From assembly GCF_036240795.1 (NCBI RefSeq), contig NZ_CP108454.1, positions 2,790,001 through 2,854,000 on the forward strand: 64,000 nt of DNA. The letters run 5' to 3'. The notes under the pieces are model-generated. The model was given only the letters and a program-made list of their open reading frames with translations. It did no database searches and was not told where the DNA came from. Of this stretch, positions 56,195-64,000 are shown piece by piece. Origin of the DNA: Streptomyces sp. NBC_01268 (GTDB lineage: Bacteria > Actinomycetota > Actinomycetes > Streptomycetales > Streptomycetaceae). The position numbers and the translations under genes were made by a program. Numbering within the stretch: position 1 is the stretch's first letter; the number at the start of each line of letters is the position of its first letter.

Positions 56195-56237
56195 GGCGTC
56201 CGTCGCCGGGGCCGATAGGCCTCGCGGCACACCTTGT

Positions 56238-56311
56238 GCGGGCGTAGCTCAATGGTAGAGCCCTAGTCTTCCAAACTAGCTACGCGGGTTCGATTCCCGT
56301 CGCCCGCTCCA
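56238..56311 (+). tRNA. tRNA-Gly (anticodon TCC), CCA encoded
   Basis: Acceptor GCGGGCG pairs with CGCCCGC (56301-56307), discriminator T, and CCA is encoded at 56309-56311. The anticodon loop is CTTCCAA (TCC) and the T loop is in GGGTTCGATTCCC. It is divergent from tRNA-Pro. Confidence 0.96.
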
Positions 56312-56319
56312 TACGGCCG

Positions 56320-56350
56320 AGGCCCCTCCGGACAGTGTCCGCAGGGGCCT
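56320..56350 (+). terminator. Hairpin terminator of tRNA-Gly
   Basis: AGGCCCCT pairs with AGGGGCCT and the inner CGGAC with GTCCG around a three-base loop, eight bases after the tRNA CCA. Confidence 0.75.
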
Positions 56351-56447
56351 CCGTCATGTCGCGGGATGCCGGGTCCGGTGCGGGGCAAGAGAATGGGCGC
56401 TGTCCGCTTTATTCCTGCTTGTCCCCGTGTGGGGCCCGGAGGCCGCC

Positions 56448-57092
56448 ATGAAGGATCTGAAGTTCGAGCAGAAGCGCTCGCTGTCCCGCCTCGAAGCCGC
56501 CGATCAGCTGACCGCGCTCGCCGAGGCGCTCAGGAAGGGCGGCGAGGCCGAGCTGAGGCTGGGAACGGGGACGTTGGGCCTGCGCATCCCGGACGAGCTC
56601 GACGCCGAGGTGGAGGTCGAGCTCTCGGACGGGGAGATCGAGCTGGAGATCGAACTCAAGTGGGCGACGGGCAAGCCCCGCAAGCCGGCGCCGAAGAAGT
56701 CCGCGAACGAGAAGCCGGTGTCGAAGCCGAGGGCCGAGAAGCCGGGGGCGAAGCCCGGAGCCGAGAAGCCCGTGGCGAAGCCTGCCGCGAAACCGGCGGC
56801 GAAGAAGCCCGCGGCGAAGCCCTCCGTCAAGAAGCCGGTCAAGAAGCCGGTCACGAAGGCCGTCACCAAGACGGTCACGAAGACGGCCGCCGAACCGGCG
56901 CCGAAGAAGCCGGCGGCGAAGAAGCCGGCGGCCAAGCCCGCCAAGGAGGCGGCCACGAAGACGGCCAAGGCGTCGACGAAGGCGTCGGCCAAGAAGGCGC
57001 CCAAGAAGCCGGTCACGAAACCGGCTGCGAAGCCGGCCGGGAAGTCGGCGAAGTCGGCGAAGTCGGTCAAGTCCGCCGCGAAGGCGGCCTGA
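56448..57092 (+). CDS. amphi-Trp domain protein with histone-H1-like tail
   Basis: The 214-residue protein has two parts. Residues 1-72 match the small amphi-Trp domain (FEQKRSLSRLEAADQLTALA, ELRLGTGTLGLRIPD, ELEIELKW with the terminal Trp). Residues 75-214 are a Lys/Ala/Pro run with repeated KKPAAKP, TKTVTKT and AKSAKS motifs, like eukaryotic H1 tails and like the end of RNase E in this window. The tail predicts binding to DNA, RNA or polyphosphate. The amphi-Trp function is unknown. GGAGG lies six bases before the ATG. Expression in late growth would be a reasonable guess, but nothing here shows it. Confidence 0.87.
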   Translation: MKDLKFEQKRSLSRLEAADQLTALAEALRKGGEAELRLGTGTLGLRIPDELDAEVEVELSDGEIELEIELKWATGKPRKPAPKKSANEKPVSKPRAEKPGAKPGAEKPVAKPAAKPAAKKPAAKPSVKKPVKKPVTKAVTKTVTKTAAEPAPKKPAAKKPAAKPAKEAATKTAKASTKASAKKAPKKPVTKPAAKPAGKSAKSAKSVKSAAKAA

Positions 57093-57104
57093 CGGCGGCC
57101 CGGG

Positions 57105-57299
57105 TCAGAACTTGATGGAGCCGACCGTCTGCGTTATCGAGTCCAGGAAGCGCTGGATGTCGTCGGCCATGCCCGTCGAGGCGAGGAAGAAGCCGAAGAG
57201 GACCGCGACGACGGCCGGACCGGCCTTCAGGTTTCCGCCACGGATCAGCACCACCAGGATGATCGCCAACAGCAGCACCACAGACAGTGAAATGGCCAC
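57105..57299 (-). CDS. Small two-helix membrane protein (64 aa)
   Basis: The 64-residue protein begins with GTG (VAISLSVVLLLAIILVVLIR) and has two hydrophobic helices at about 4-20 and 28-45. A short amphipathic C-terminus (DIQRFLDSITQTVGSIKF) follows. GAGGG lies upstream. It converges with the amphi-Trp gene; 12 bases separate their stops. It is not recognised as a known enzyme or transporter. Confidence 0.78.
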   Translation of the reverse strand: MAISLSVVLLLAIILVVLIRGGNLKAGPAVVAVLFGFFLASTGMADDIQRFLDSITQTVGSIKF

Positions 57300-57459
57300 A
57301 ACTGATCACACCCTCGGTCGGTCCCCGCCTTGCCGCCCGGGAGCGCACGTCACAGAACACCCCCGCCGCATCTATCGTGCCACCAACTACCTGCCCCGCA
57401 GGGGTGGGTGACGAATCATCGCCGTCGAAATCCGGCCAACATGACGAAATTCGTCTTGA

Positions 57460-57921
57460 TCAGTTCGGCGGAACGAGTCCCAACAGGCCCCGGACCCGGG
57501 CGTACTTGGCGGTCAGACGGTCTCGGGTCGGCGGGTCGAGGACGGCGAGGCGGGCCGGATCCGCGTTGTGCGCGAGGTCGGCCTCCTTGACCAGCAGGGC
57601 ACCCGGCGTGGCCAGAATCCGCCGGGTGTAGCCCTCCAGGTCCTCCCCCGGGCGCTTGGTGAGCGCCCGCACCATCTCCTTGACCTCCGGTGGCAGGGCC
57701 GCGCCCGCCAGCCACTCGGGAGACAGGGCGGCGTCCTCGACGGCGTCGTGCAGCCAGGCCGCCGCGATCTGCCGCTCGTCGCCGCCCCGGGCCCGTACCC
57801 CTTCGGCGACCGCGCGCAGGTGCTCCGCGTAGGGCCGCCCGGCCTTGTCCGTCTGGCCCGCGTGGGCGGTGACGGCGAGGGTCTCGATCTCGGCGAGGGT
57901 GAGGTACGGGGTGCCGGTCAT
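57460..57921 (-). CDS. HD-domain hydrolase, MESH1/RelA-HD-like
   Basis: The 153-residue protein has His in AHAGQTDKAGRPYAEHL, the HD pair in AWLHDAVEDA and a third metal ligand in KEADLAHNADP. This is the H-HD-D order of the small (p)ppGpp-hydrolase-like HD family. It might hydrolyse (p)ppGpp or another nucleotide; substrate is not proven. The ATG at 57921 is preceded seven bases upstream by TACGCT, which overlaps the stop of the upstream ABC permease, and there is no ribosome site. Confidence 0.85.
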   Translation of the reverse strand: MTGTPYLTLAEIETLAVTAHAGQTDKAGRPYAEHLRAVAEGVRARGGDERQIAAAWLHDAVEDAALSPEWLAGAALPPEVKEMVRALTKRPGEDLEGYTRRILATPGALLVKEADLAHNADPARLAVLDPPTRDRLTAKYARVRGLLGLVPPN

Positions 57922-57926
57922 GGCGG

Positions 57927-60401
57927 TCAGCGTAGTGCGGCCCGCGCGGGCAGGGCGGTGGCGGCGAGGCCGAGCCCGACCGTGGCCGCGGCGAACGAGC
58001 CGTACAGCAGCGGCGGGATGTACGGGCCCTCGCCGGTCAGGCCGTTGGCCATGGGGACCAGGGTGGCGAGGGCGATGCCGGTGCCGAGGGCCACGCCCGC
58101 GCCGGTGACGAGCAGCGACTCCCAGCGGATCATCCGCAGCACCTGGCGGCGGGTGGTGCCCACCAGGCGCAGCGTGCGCAGCTCGCGGCGCCGGTCGAGG
58201 ACGGTCATCACCAGCGTGTTGACGGCGGCGACCGCCGCGAACCCGCCGAGGACGGCGGCCATGGTGGTGTTGGCCCAGGCGTTGAGCGCGCGGTCGCGGC
58301 TCTGGTCGGCGGACCAGCCGGCGGCGTCCGTGACGGCGCCGAGGGGGGCCAGGGCGGCGGGCTCGCCGCCGCGGACCAGGAGCTCGGTGGCGTACGGGGC
58401 GGTGACGTGCCCGGTGAGGGCGGCGGCCGGGAGGGTCACCTCCGACAGGCCGAGGCCGCGGCCGTAGGTGGCGACGACGAGCGGCTCCGTCCGGGTGCCG
58501 TCGGGCAGTCGCAGTTCCAGGCGGTCCCCGGTCCGTACGTGCTGGGCGGCGGCCAGGTTCGCGTCGAGGGCGACCGTGCCGGGGCGCAGCGCGGCGAGCG
58601 TGCCGGTGCGCACGTCGAGGTCGAGGACCGGGGTGGGGTCGGCGGAGACGCCCTGCGCGGTGGCGCTGAGGAAGCCCGCGTCGTCGTCGGCGAAGAGGAC
58701 AGCGGTGTGCTGGACGGCGACGGCCGCGGTGACCCCGGGGGCGCGTGCGGCGCGCGCGGCCGCGTCGGCGGGGAGCCCGGCGGGGGCGGTGACGACGTGG
58801 TCGGCGACGAGGCCGGCGTGCTGCTGGTGCTCGGCGGCCCGGTCGGTGCTGGTGTGCAGGAAGACGAGGGTGGAGGAGAAGGACATCGCGAGGACGATCG
58901 GGGTGAGCGCGGAGGCGAGCCGCCGCGCGTTGCCGCGCGCGTTGGCCGCGGCGAGGTGACCGGCGGCCCCGGCGGCGCGCAGGGGCAGTCCGACGAGGGC
59001 CGCGCAGAGCCTCGCGAGCAGCGGGCCGAGCAGGGCGACGGCCAGCATGAAGAGCATGACGACGCCGAGGGCCGTGTTGGCGGCGGTCTCGCCGGAGGCC
59101 TGGGCGGCCACGCCCGTGAGGGTGACGCCGCCGGCGAGGGCGAGGATGCCGAGCGGGGTGCGGATCCGGCCGGTCGCGCGCCGTTCGACCTGGGACTCGG
59201 CGAGCGCGCGGCCGGGTTCGATGCGGGAGGGGCGGCGGGCGGCGGCGAGGCCGGCGAGCAGCGCGGTCAGCAGGGCTGCGGCGACGGCCGCGGCGAAGGG
59301 GAGCGGGCCGGTGTCGAGGCGTACCCCGGCGGGGATCGCGCCCTTCTCCTTCAGCTGCCCGAACCACCAGGTCGCGAGGGCGAGACCGGGCAGGCAGCCG
59401 AGGGCTCCGGCGACCGGGGCGACGAGCAGGGACTCGGTGGCGACGGAGCGGCGCAGCTGGCGCGGGGTCGCGCCGATGGCCCGCAGCAGGGCGAACTCGC
59501 GGGAGCGCTGCCCGACGGAGAGGGCGACGGTGCCGGCGGCGGTGAACACGGCGACGAGGGTGGCGGTGCCGCCGAAGGAGCCGCCGAGGCCGATCAGGAG
59601 CTCCTTGGCGGCCGGCAGCGCGGCGCCTTCGGCGAGGCTGCGGTCGTCGCCGGTGTGCACCTGGGCCTTGCCGTGCAGGGCGCGCTCGACCTGGGCGGCG
59701 AGCGTCGCGGGGTCGGTGCCCTTCGTGGGCAGGACGGCGATGGCGTCGACGGTGTGGGGGTGGCCGGAGAGGGCGAGGGCCTGGGCGTCGGAGAACCAGA
59801 CGGCGGCGGACGCCGGGGCCGGGGACCCGGACGGCGGCGCCTCGCCCGGGACCGTGCCGGACGGCGCGGCCACTCCCGAGACCGTGAAGGCGCGCTCCCC
59901 CGCCGGGGTGTGCAGGGTGATCCGCTCGCCCACCCGTCCGTGGCCGGTGCCGACCACCGCCTGGCCCGGGCCCGGGGCCGTACCGGTGGCGAGGCGGGTG
60001 CCGGTGAAGGCGGCGGAGCCCCAGCCGGAGGCGGTGAGCGGGGCGCCGGAGGTCGCGCGTACGGGGTAGGAGACGTCTCCGACGGCGTGCGCGGCGCCCG
60101 GGACGCCGGCGGCGGCGCGGACGAGGGAGGCGTCGAGTCGGGCCCGGTCGGGCACGGCGGCGGAGAGCGTCCGGCGCTCCTCGCCGCGCCCGATCGTCGT
60201 GTGGAGCTGCTGGTCGGCGGCGGCGACGACGGGCGCGCCCGCGTAGCGCGCGGGCGGGACGGCGGCGGTGAGGCCGGTCTGGAGCAGCAGTCCGCAGCCG
60301 GAGATCACGGCGGCGGCGAGCAGCAGGGCGACGAAGGTGCCGGCGAAGGCGGAGGGCTTGAAGCGGACGGCGGCGCGGGCGAGGCCGTTGGGGCGGGGCA
60401 T
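57927..60401 (-). CDS. ABC transporter permease, FtsX/MacB type
   Basis: The 824-residue permease has an N-terminal helix (FAGTFVALLLAAAVISGCGLLL), a large outer domain, then an FtsX core with QRSREFALLRAIGATPRQLRR. A middle set of helices follows, and a second core ends with DRRRELRTLRLVGTTRRQVLRM and two final helices. Duplicated cores in one chain mean one protein gives all membrane segments. Such systems export peptides or lipids, or act as mechanotransmitters. The ATG overlaps the ATPase stop, so both are coupled. Confidence 0.9.
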   Translation of the reverse strand: MPRPNGLARAAVRFKPSAFAGTFVALLLAAAVISGCGLLLQTGLTAAVPPARYAGAPVVAAADQQLHTTIGRGEERRTLSAAVPDRARLDASLVRAAAGVPGAAHAVGDVSYPVRATSGAPLTASGWGSAAFTGTRLATGTAPGPGQAVVGTGHGRVGERITLHTPAGERAFTVSGVAAPSGTVPGEAPPSGSPAPASAAVWFSDAQALALSGHPHTVDAIAVLPTKGTDPATLAAQVERALHGKAQVHTGDDRSLAEGAALPAAKELLIGLGGSFGGTATLVAVFTAAGTVALSVGQRSREFALLRAIGATPRQLRRSVATESLLVAPVAGALGCLPGLALATWWFGQLKEKGAIPAGVRLDTGPLPFAAAVAAALLTALLAGLAAARRPSRIEPGRALAESQVERRATGRIRTPLGILALAGGVTLTGVAAQASGETAANTALGVVMLFMLAVALLGPLLARLCAALVGLPLRAAGAAGHLAAANARGNARRLASALTPIVLAMSFSSTLVFLHTSTDRAAEHQQHAGLVADHVVTAPAGLPADAAARAARAPGVTAAVAVQHTAVLFADDDAGFLSATAQGVSADPTPVLDLDVRTGTLAALRPGTVALDANLAAAQHVRTGDRLELRLPDGTRTEPLVVATYGRGLGLSEVTLPAAALTGHVTAPYATELLVRGGEPAALAPLGAVTDAAGWSADQSRDRALNAWANTTMAAVLGGFAAVAAVNTLVMTVLDRRRELRTLRLVGTTRRQVLRMIRWESLLVTGAGVALGTGIALATLVPMANGLTGEGPYIPPLLYGSFAAATVGLGLAATALPARAALR
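57929..57934 (-). promoter_or_regulatory. Leaderless -10 hexamer of the HD hydrolase gene
   Basis: TACGCT on the minus strand ends seven bases before the ATG at 57921 and overlaps the end of the ABC permease gene. Confidence 0.45.
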
Positions 60402-61174
60402 CAGGCGGCCACCCCGGCGCGGGTGGCGGCGGTGAGCGCGGTCATCCGGGCGGCGATGCGGTCCGGGGTGCTGCGCGGAAGGCTGTCGGCGAGGGAGCCG
60501 TCGGCGAGGAAGAGGACGCGGTCGGCGTAGGCGGCGGCGACGGGGTCGTGGGTGACCATGACGACGGTGGCGCCGAGGCGGTCGACGGCGTCGCGGAGCA
60601 GGGTGAGGACCTCGGTGGCGGTCGTGGTGTCGAGGGCGCCGGTCGGTTCGTCGCCGAAGATCACGTCGGGCCGGGTGATCAGGGCGCGGGCGATCGCGAC
60701 GCGCTGCTGCTGGCCGCCGGAGAGCTCGGCGGGGCGGCGGGCGCCCTTGTCGGCGAGGCCGACCTGGCCGAGGACCTCGGCGGCGCGGTGCCGGTCGGGG
60801 CGCGCGCCCGCGAGCCGCAGGGGCAGCAGGACGTTCTGCTCGACGGTGAGCGAGGGCAGCAGGTTGAAGGCCTGGAAGACGAAGCCGAGGCGGGCTCGGC
60901 GCAGCTCGGTGAGCCTGTTCTCGCCGAGGCCGGTGATCTCGGTGCCGCCGAGGCGGACGGAGCCGGCGGTGGGGCGGTCGAGTCCGGCGGCGCACTGCAG
61001 GAAGGTGGACTTGCCGGAGCCGGAGGGACCCATGACGGCGGTGAAGCTGCCGTGCGGGAGGCGCAGGTCGATGCCGCGGAGCGCGTGCACGGCGCCGGCC
61101 CCCTTGCCGTACTGGCGCCGTACCCCGGCGAGTTCGACGGCTGCGGTGCCGAGGGCGGTGTCCCGGGCTGCCAT
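60401..61174 (-). CDS. ABC transporter ATP-binding protein (LolD/MacB type)
   Basis: The 257-residue ATPase has Walker A GPSGSGKST, the Q loop in GFVFQAFNLLPSLT, the signature LSGGQQQRVAIARAL and Walker B VIFGDEPTGALD. The MacB/LolD-type TEVLTLLRDAVDRLGATVVMVTHD follows. GGAGG lies six bases before the ATG. Its stop overlaps the permease start. No regulator or sensor kinase is adjacent, unlike antibiotic-sensing BceAB systems. Confidence 0.95.
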   Translation of the reverse strand: MAARDTALGTAAVELAGVRRQYGKGAGAVHALRGIDLRLPHGSFTAVMGPSGSGKSTFLQCAAGLDRPTAGSVRLGGTEITGLGENRLTELRRARLGFVFQAFNLLPSLTVEQNVLLPLRLAGARPDRHRAAEVLGQVGLADKGARRPAELSGGQQQRVAIARALITRPDVIFGDEPTGALDTTTATEVLTLLRDAVDRLGATVVMVTHDPVAAAYADRVLFLADGSLADSLPRSTPDRIAARMTALTAATRAGVAA

Positions 61175-61309
61175 GAGTGTCCTCCGTGCGTTCGTGACGT
61201 GCGTGACGTGACTGAGCGTCCTGTCGAACGTACGGATTTCCGCAGGTCGGGGGCGATGGAGGCGGCCGGTCTCTCAGGGGTGGGGGTGTCCCCACCCCGG
61301 CCGGTCGGG

Positions 61310-62455
61310 TCAGCCCGTGCGGCTGATCAGGAGCAGCGCGCGGTCGTCGTTGACGTCCTTGGCGCAGGCCTCGATGAGGTGCCAGGCGGCGCCTTCGAAT
61401 CCGGCGGCGACATAGCGGTCGGCCTCTCCGGTGAGCCGGTCGATGCCCTCGGCGATGTCGCGGTCGGCGGCCTCGACGAGGCCGTCGGTGAAGAGCATGA
61501 GGACGTCGCCGGGGCGCAGGGAGCCCTTGACCGGGTGGAACTCCGCGCCGTCGTAGACGCCGAGGAGGGGTCCTTCGGCGGCCTTCTCCTCCCAGCGGCC
61601 GGTGCCGGCGTGCAGCTGGAGGGCGGGCAGGTGCCCGGCGGAGAGCAGTTCGTAGTCGCCGGAGTCCAGGTCGAGGACGAGGTGGATGGAGGTGGCGAAG
61701 CCCTCGTCCCAGTCCTGGCGCAGGAGGTAGCCGTTGGCGGCGGGCAGGAAGCCGTGCGGGGGCAGCGAGCCGAGGAGGCCGCCGAAGGCGCCGGAGAGCA
61801 GCAGGGCGCGGGAGCCCGCGTCCATGCCCTTGCCGGAGACGTCGGTGAGCAGGACCTCCAGGGTGCGGCCGCCGTGGGTGCGGGCGGCGACGACGAAGTC
61901 GCCGGAGAAGGACTGGCCGCCGGCCGGGCGCAGCGCCATCTCGCGGTGCCAGCCCTGGGGCAGGCGGGGCAGGGCGCTCTGTACCCGGATGCGTTCGCGC
62001 AGGTCGAAGAGCATGGTGCCGCCGCGTCGCCAGGGCACGCCGACGCGGGCCCGGAACTGGGCGATGAGCAGCCCGAAGAGTCCGCAGGCGGCGACCACCA
62101 GGACGGTGCCGGGGGTGACCCGGGCGGGGCCCTGGGTGTACGGGCCGAGGACCAGCGACTCGACGATGAGCGCGCCGGCGGCTGCCGCGTACAGGCCGAG
62201 CAGGCTGGCGGGGCGCAGCAGCAGTCCGCCGGCGACGATCGGCAGGGCGAGCGCGACCGGCGAGCACCAGACGGGGTTGAGGAGGGTGCCGCACATGATG
62301 GCGGGGACGGTGAGCAGGAGTCCGGCGAGGGCGATCCAGTCGGAGCCGTCGCCGCGGAAGTAGTCGACGCCGGACCGGCGCAGCGCGATGCGGGCCCGGA
62401 GGGCGCTCTTGCGCATCCGGGCCGCGTACGAGTCCACTCCGCCGCGACGTCCCAT
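61310..62455 (-). CDS. Membrane PP2C/SpoIIE-type serine phosphatase
   Basis: The 381-residue protein has four to five membrane helices at about 40-135 and a cytoplasmic SpoIIE phosphatase domain from about 165. That domain has GDFVVAART, LLTDVSGKGMDAGSRA, SAGHLPALQL and MLFTDGLVEA, and ends DDRALLLISRTG with the metal Asp pair. Such enzymes dephosphorylate anti-anti-sigma factors; Streptomyces has many. No partner kinase or antagonist gene is nearby. The ATG at 62455 is preceded eight bases upstream by TAGGGT. Confidence 0.93.
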   Translation of the reverse strand: MGRRGGVDSYAARMRKSALRARIALRRSGVDYFRGDGSDWIALAGLLLTVPAIMCGTLLNPVWCSPVALALPIVAGGLLLRPASLLGLYAAAAGALIVESLVLGPYTQGPARVTPGTVLVVAACGLFGLLIAQFRARVGVPWRRGGTMLFDLRERIRVQSALPRLPQGWHREMALRPAGGQSFSGDFVVAARTHGGRTLEVLLTDVSGKGMDAGSRALLLSGAFGGLLGSLPPHGFLPAANGYLLRQDWDEGFATSIHLVLDLDSGDYELLSAGHLPALQLHAGTGRWEEKAAEGPLLGVYDGAEFHPVKGSLRPGDVLMLFTDGLVEAADRDIAEGIDRLTGEADRYVAAGFEGAAWHLIEACAKDVNDDRALLLISRTG

Positions 62456-62463
62456 TGGCCTGG

Positions 62464-62469
62464 ACCCTA
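62464..62469 (-). promoter_or_regulatory. Leaderless -10 hexamer of the PP2C phosphatase gene
   Basis: TAGGGT on the minus strand ends eight bases before the ATG at 62455. Confidence 0.5.
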
Positions 62470-62563
62470 TCCACCCGATCGGCGCTCGTGCAGGGGGGAC
62501 CCAGGTGACATTGCATTCGAAATCGGGTCGCGTCGGCCGGCGGGGCGCTGATATCGATGGCAT

Positions 62564-63793
62564 ATGACGACTGAACTCCGGGTTCTCGACCCGGCCGAGT
62601 GGGACGACTGGTACGGGGTGCTGGAGCTCGCCTTCGGCGGGGTTCCGGAGGCGGACGAGGAGCGGAAGCTCTGGCAGGACCTCACCGAGTACGAGCGCTC
62701 GATCGGCGCGTGGGACGGGGACCGCTGCGTCGGTACGGCGGGGGCGTTCACCTTCCGGCTCGCGGTGCCGGGCGGGGCCGTGGTCCCGGCGGCGGGCGTG
62801 ACGATGGTGAGCGTGGCCGGGACGCACCGGCGGCGCGGCATCCTCACCTCGATGATGCGGCGCCAGCTGGACGACGTACGGGCGTGGGGCGAGCCGCTCG
62901 CGGTGCTGACGGCCTCGGAGCCGGAGATCTACGGGCGGTTCGGCTACGGCTTGGCGTCGTACGCGACGCACGCGACCATCGACACGACCCGGGTGCGGCT
63001 GACGGTGCCGCCGGGCACGGACGAGGTGTCGCTGCGGCTCGCGCCGCCGGAGCAGGCGCTGGACGCCTGCGAGGCGGTGTACGCGCGCCTGGTCACCGGC
63101 CGGCCGGGGATGCTGGAGCGGCGGCCGGGCTGGGAGCGGCAGGCGCTGATCGACCCGCCGGGCGACCGGGAGGGCGCCTCGCCGCGGCAGTGCGTGCTGG
63201 CGGAGCGCGGTGGCGAGGTCGTGGGGTACGCGCTGTACGCGGTCAAGCCCGCCTGGGCGTACGCGGGGGCCGACGGGTCGGTCGTCCTGCACCAGCTGGC
63301 GGGGCTCGACCCGGCGGCGGAGGCGGCGCTGTGGCGGTACCTGTGCTCGGTGGACCTGACCTCGCGGGTGCGGATCCACAGCCGCCCGGTGGACGACGCC
63401 TGGCAGCACCTGGTGAGCGATGTGCGCCGGTGCGAGCCGACGCTGCGGGACGTGCTGCACGTACGGCTCGTGGACGTGGGCGCGGCGCTGGAGGCACGGA
63501 CGTACCAGGCGCCGGTGGACGTGGTGTTCGAGGTCGAGGACGCGTTCTGCCCGTGGAACGAGGGGCGGTGGCGACTGACGGGGGACGCGAAGGGGGCGAC
63601 GTGCGTGCCGACTTCGGATCCGGCCGAGCTCTCGTTGTCCGTACGGGAGTTGGGGGCCGCGTATCTCGGGGGCGTGTCGCTCGTGTCGCTCGCGGCGGCG
63701 GGTCGGGTGCGGGAGCTGCGCGAGGGGGCGCTGGTCGAGGCGTCGGTGGCGTTCGGGTCACCGGTGGCGCCGTGGCTGCCGCACGGGTTCTAG
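62564..63793 (+). CDS. Eis-family GNAT N-acetyltransferase
   Basis: The 409-residue protein has an N-terminal GNAT fold with the acetyl-CoA site VSVAGTHRRRGILTSMM (about 83-98) and the EIYGRFGYG segment (121-129) with the proton-donating Tyr. A second degenerate GNAT domain and a sterol-carrier-like C-terminal domain follow. The chain ends in Phe, as in Eis, where the terminal carboxylate takes part in catalysis. Eis proteins acetylate lysines and aminoglycosides, often at several positions. No ribosome site is evident before the ATG. Confidence 0.93.
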   Translation: MTTELRVLDPAEWDDWYGVLELAFGGVPEADEERKLWQDLTEYERSIGAWDGDRCVGTAGAFTFRLAVPGGAVVPAAGVTMVSVAGTHRRRGILTSMMRRQLDDVRAWGEPLAVLTASEPEIYGRFGYGLASYATHATIDTTRVRLTVPPGTDEVSLRLAPPEQALDACEAVYARLVTGRPGMLERRPGWERQALIDPPGDREGASPRQCVLAERGGEVVGYALYAVKPAWAYAGADGSVVLHQLAGLDPAAEAALWRYLCSVDLTSRVRIHSRPVDDAWQHLVSDVRRCEPTLRDVLHVRLVDVGAALEARTYQAPVDVVFEVEDAFCPWNEGRWRLTGDAKGATCVPTSDPAELSLSVRELGAAYLGGVSLVSLAAAGRVRELREGALVEASVAFGSPVAPWLPHGF

Positions 63794-63806
63794 CCGGGCG
63801 GCCACG

Positions 63807-64000
63807 TCAGCGGGACTGACAGCCCGGGCACCAGAAGAGGTTGCGGTTGGCCAGGTCCGCCGTGCGGATCTCCGTGTGGCAGATGTGGCACGGGAGGTTC
63901 GCGCGGCGGTAGACGTAGACCTCGCCGCCGTGGTCGTCGACGCGGGGCGGGCGTCCCATGGCCTCGGGGGTGTGCTCGGGGCGGACCGTGTCGATGCGGT
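63807..64000 (-). CDS. C-terminal part of a Fpg/Nei-family DNA glycosylase, cut by the window edge
   Basis: The last 64 residues are visible. They end in a zinc finger Cys-His-Ile-Cys (LPCHICHTEIR), then FWCPGC, then QSR and stop, the four-Cys finger of Fpg/Nei base-excision glycosylases. It converges with the Eis gene. The N-terminal catalytic proline lies outside the window, so whether it is Fpg or Nei cannot be settled; the finger spacing fits either. Confidence 0.88.
   Translation of the reverse strand, partial: RIDTVRPEHTPEAMGRPPRVDDHGGEVYVYRRANLPCHICHTEIRTADLANRNLFWCPGCQSR

Noticed and set aside
56030..56311. tRNA genes as integration sites of a mobile element
   Set aside because: Both tRNAs are intact; no integrase, direct repeat of the tRNA end or compositional change was seen.

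Overview
The window is chromosomal DNA of a Streptomyces or a very close actinomycete. GC is very high with strong third-position bias, GTG starts are common, and the gene order nadD-proA-proB-obgE-rpmA-rplU-rne-rodA-pbp2-mreD-mreC-mreB-ndk-folC-valS-clpX-clpP2-clpP1-tig is the one known around the mre locus of Streptomyces. No phage, insertion sequence, CRISPR array or integrase was seen. The species cannot be named from the sequence alone.

Layout. 1-7622 (mostly minus strand): start of a probable LCP-family wall-polymer ligase, nadD, small membrane proteins, an M48 peptidase (plus strand), two related membrane proteins sharing an AVVFDExFVRAA motif, proA, a 164-residue unknown, proB. 7691-23202: a wall or surface glycopolymer locus. 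It holds galE, rmlC and rmlA on minus, then on plus rmlB-rmlD-flippase (overlapping), DUF2304-GT2-GT2 (overlapping), and two large fusions of a GT2 glycosyltransferase with a TagF-type CDP-glycerol:polyol phosphotransferase, ending in a polytopic GT-C-like membrane protein. 23330-34376 (minus): obgE, rpmA, rplU, galU, a giant RNase E/G, a radical-SAM-linked protein, a Trp-rich 27-residue-repeat membrane protein and a B12-binding radical SAM protein. 34429-45057 (minus): a CYTH/CHAD protein, then rodA, pbp2, mreD, mreC, mreB, ndk, DUF4233 and folC. 45069-47422: a second MreB-like gene and an orphan sensor kinase. 47652-56311: valS, a proline/glutamine-rich anchored protein, clpX-clpP2-clpP1-tig, tRNA-Pro and tRNA-Gly. 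56448-64000: an amphi-Trp/histone-H1-like protein, a small membrane protein, an HD hydrolase, an ABC exporter pair, a membrane PP2C phosphatase, an Eis-type acetyltransferase and the end of a Fpg/Nei glycosylase.

How the parts fit. dTDP-rhamnose supply (rmlABCD), UDP-glucose/galactose supply (galU, galE), lipid-linked assembly (GT2 enzymes, DUF2304), polyol-phosphate polymerisation (two TagF fusions), export (flippase) and probable ligation to peptidoglycan (LCP gene at the left edge) lie within 26 kb, about 10 kb from the MreBCD-RodA-PBP2 wall machine. This suggests a wall glycopolymer made in concert with lateral or spore wall synthesis. The polymer structure cannot be read from sequence.

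Regulatory signals. Many genes have a TANNNT hexamer 6-8 nt upstream of the start codon and no Shine-Dalgarno sequence, which is the signature of leaderless mRNAs. An exact match to the ClgR operator as I recall it lies upstream of clpP1. Strong hairpin terminators close most transcription units. No gap longer than 300 bp lacks a gene; the longest is 42339-42629.
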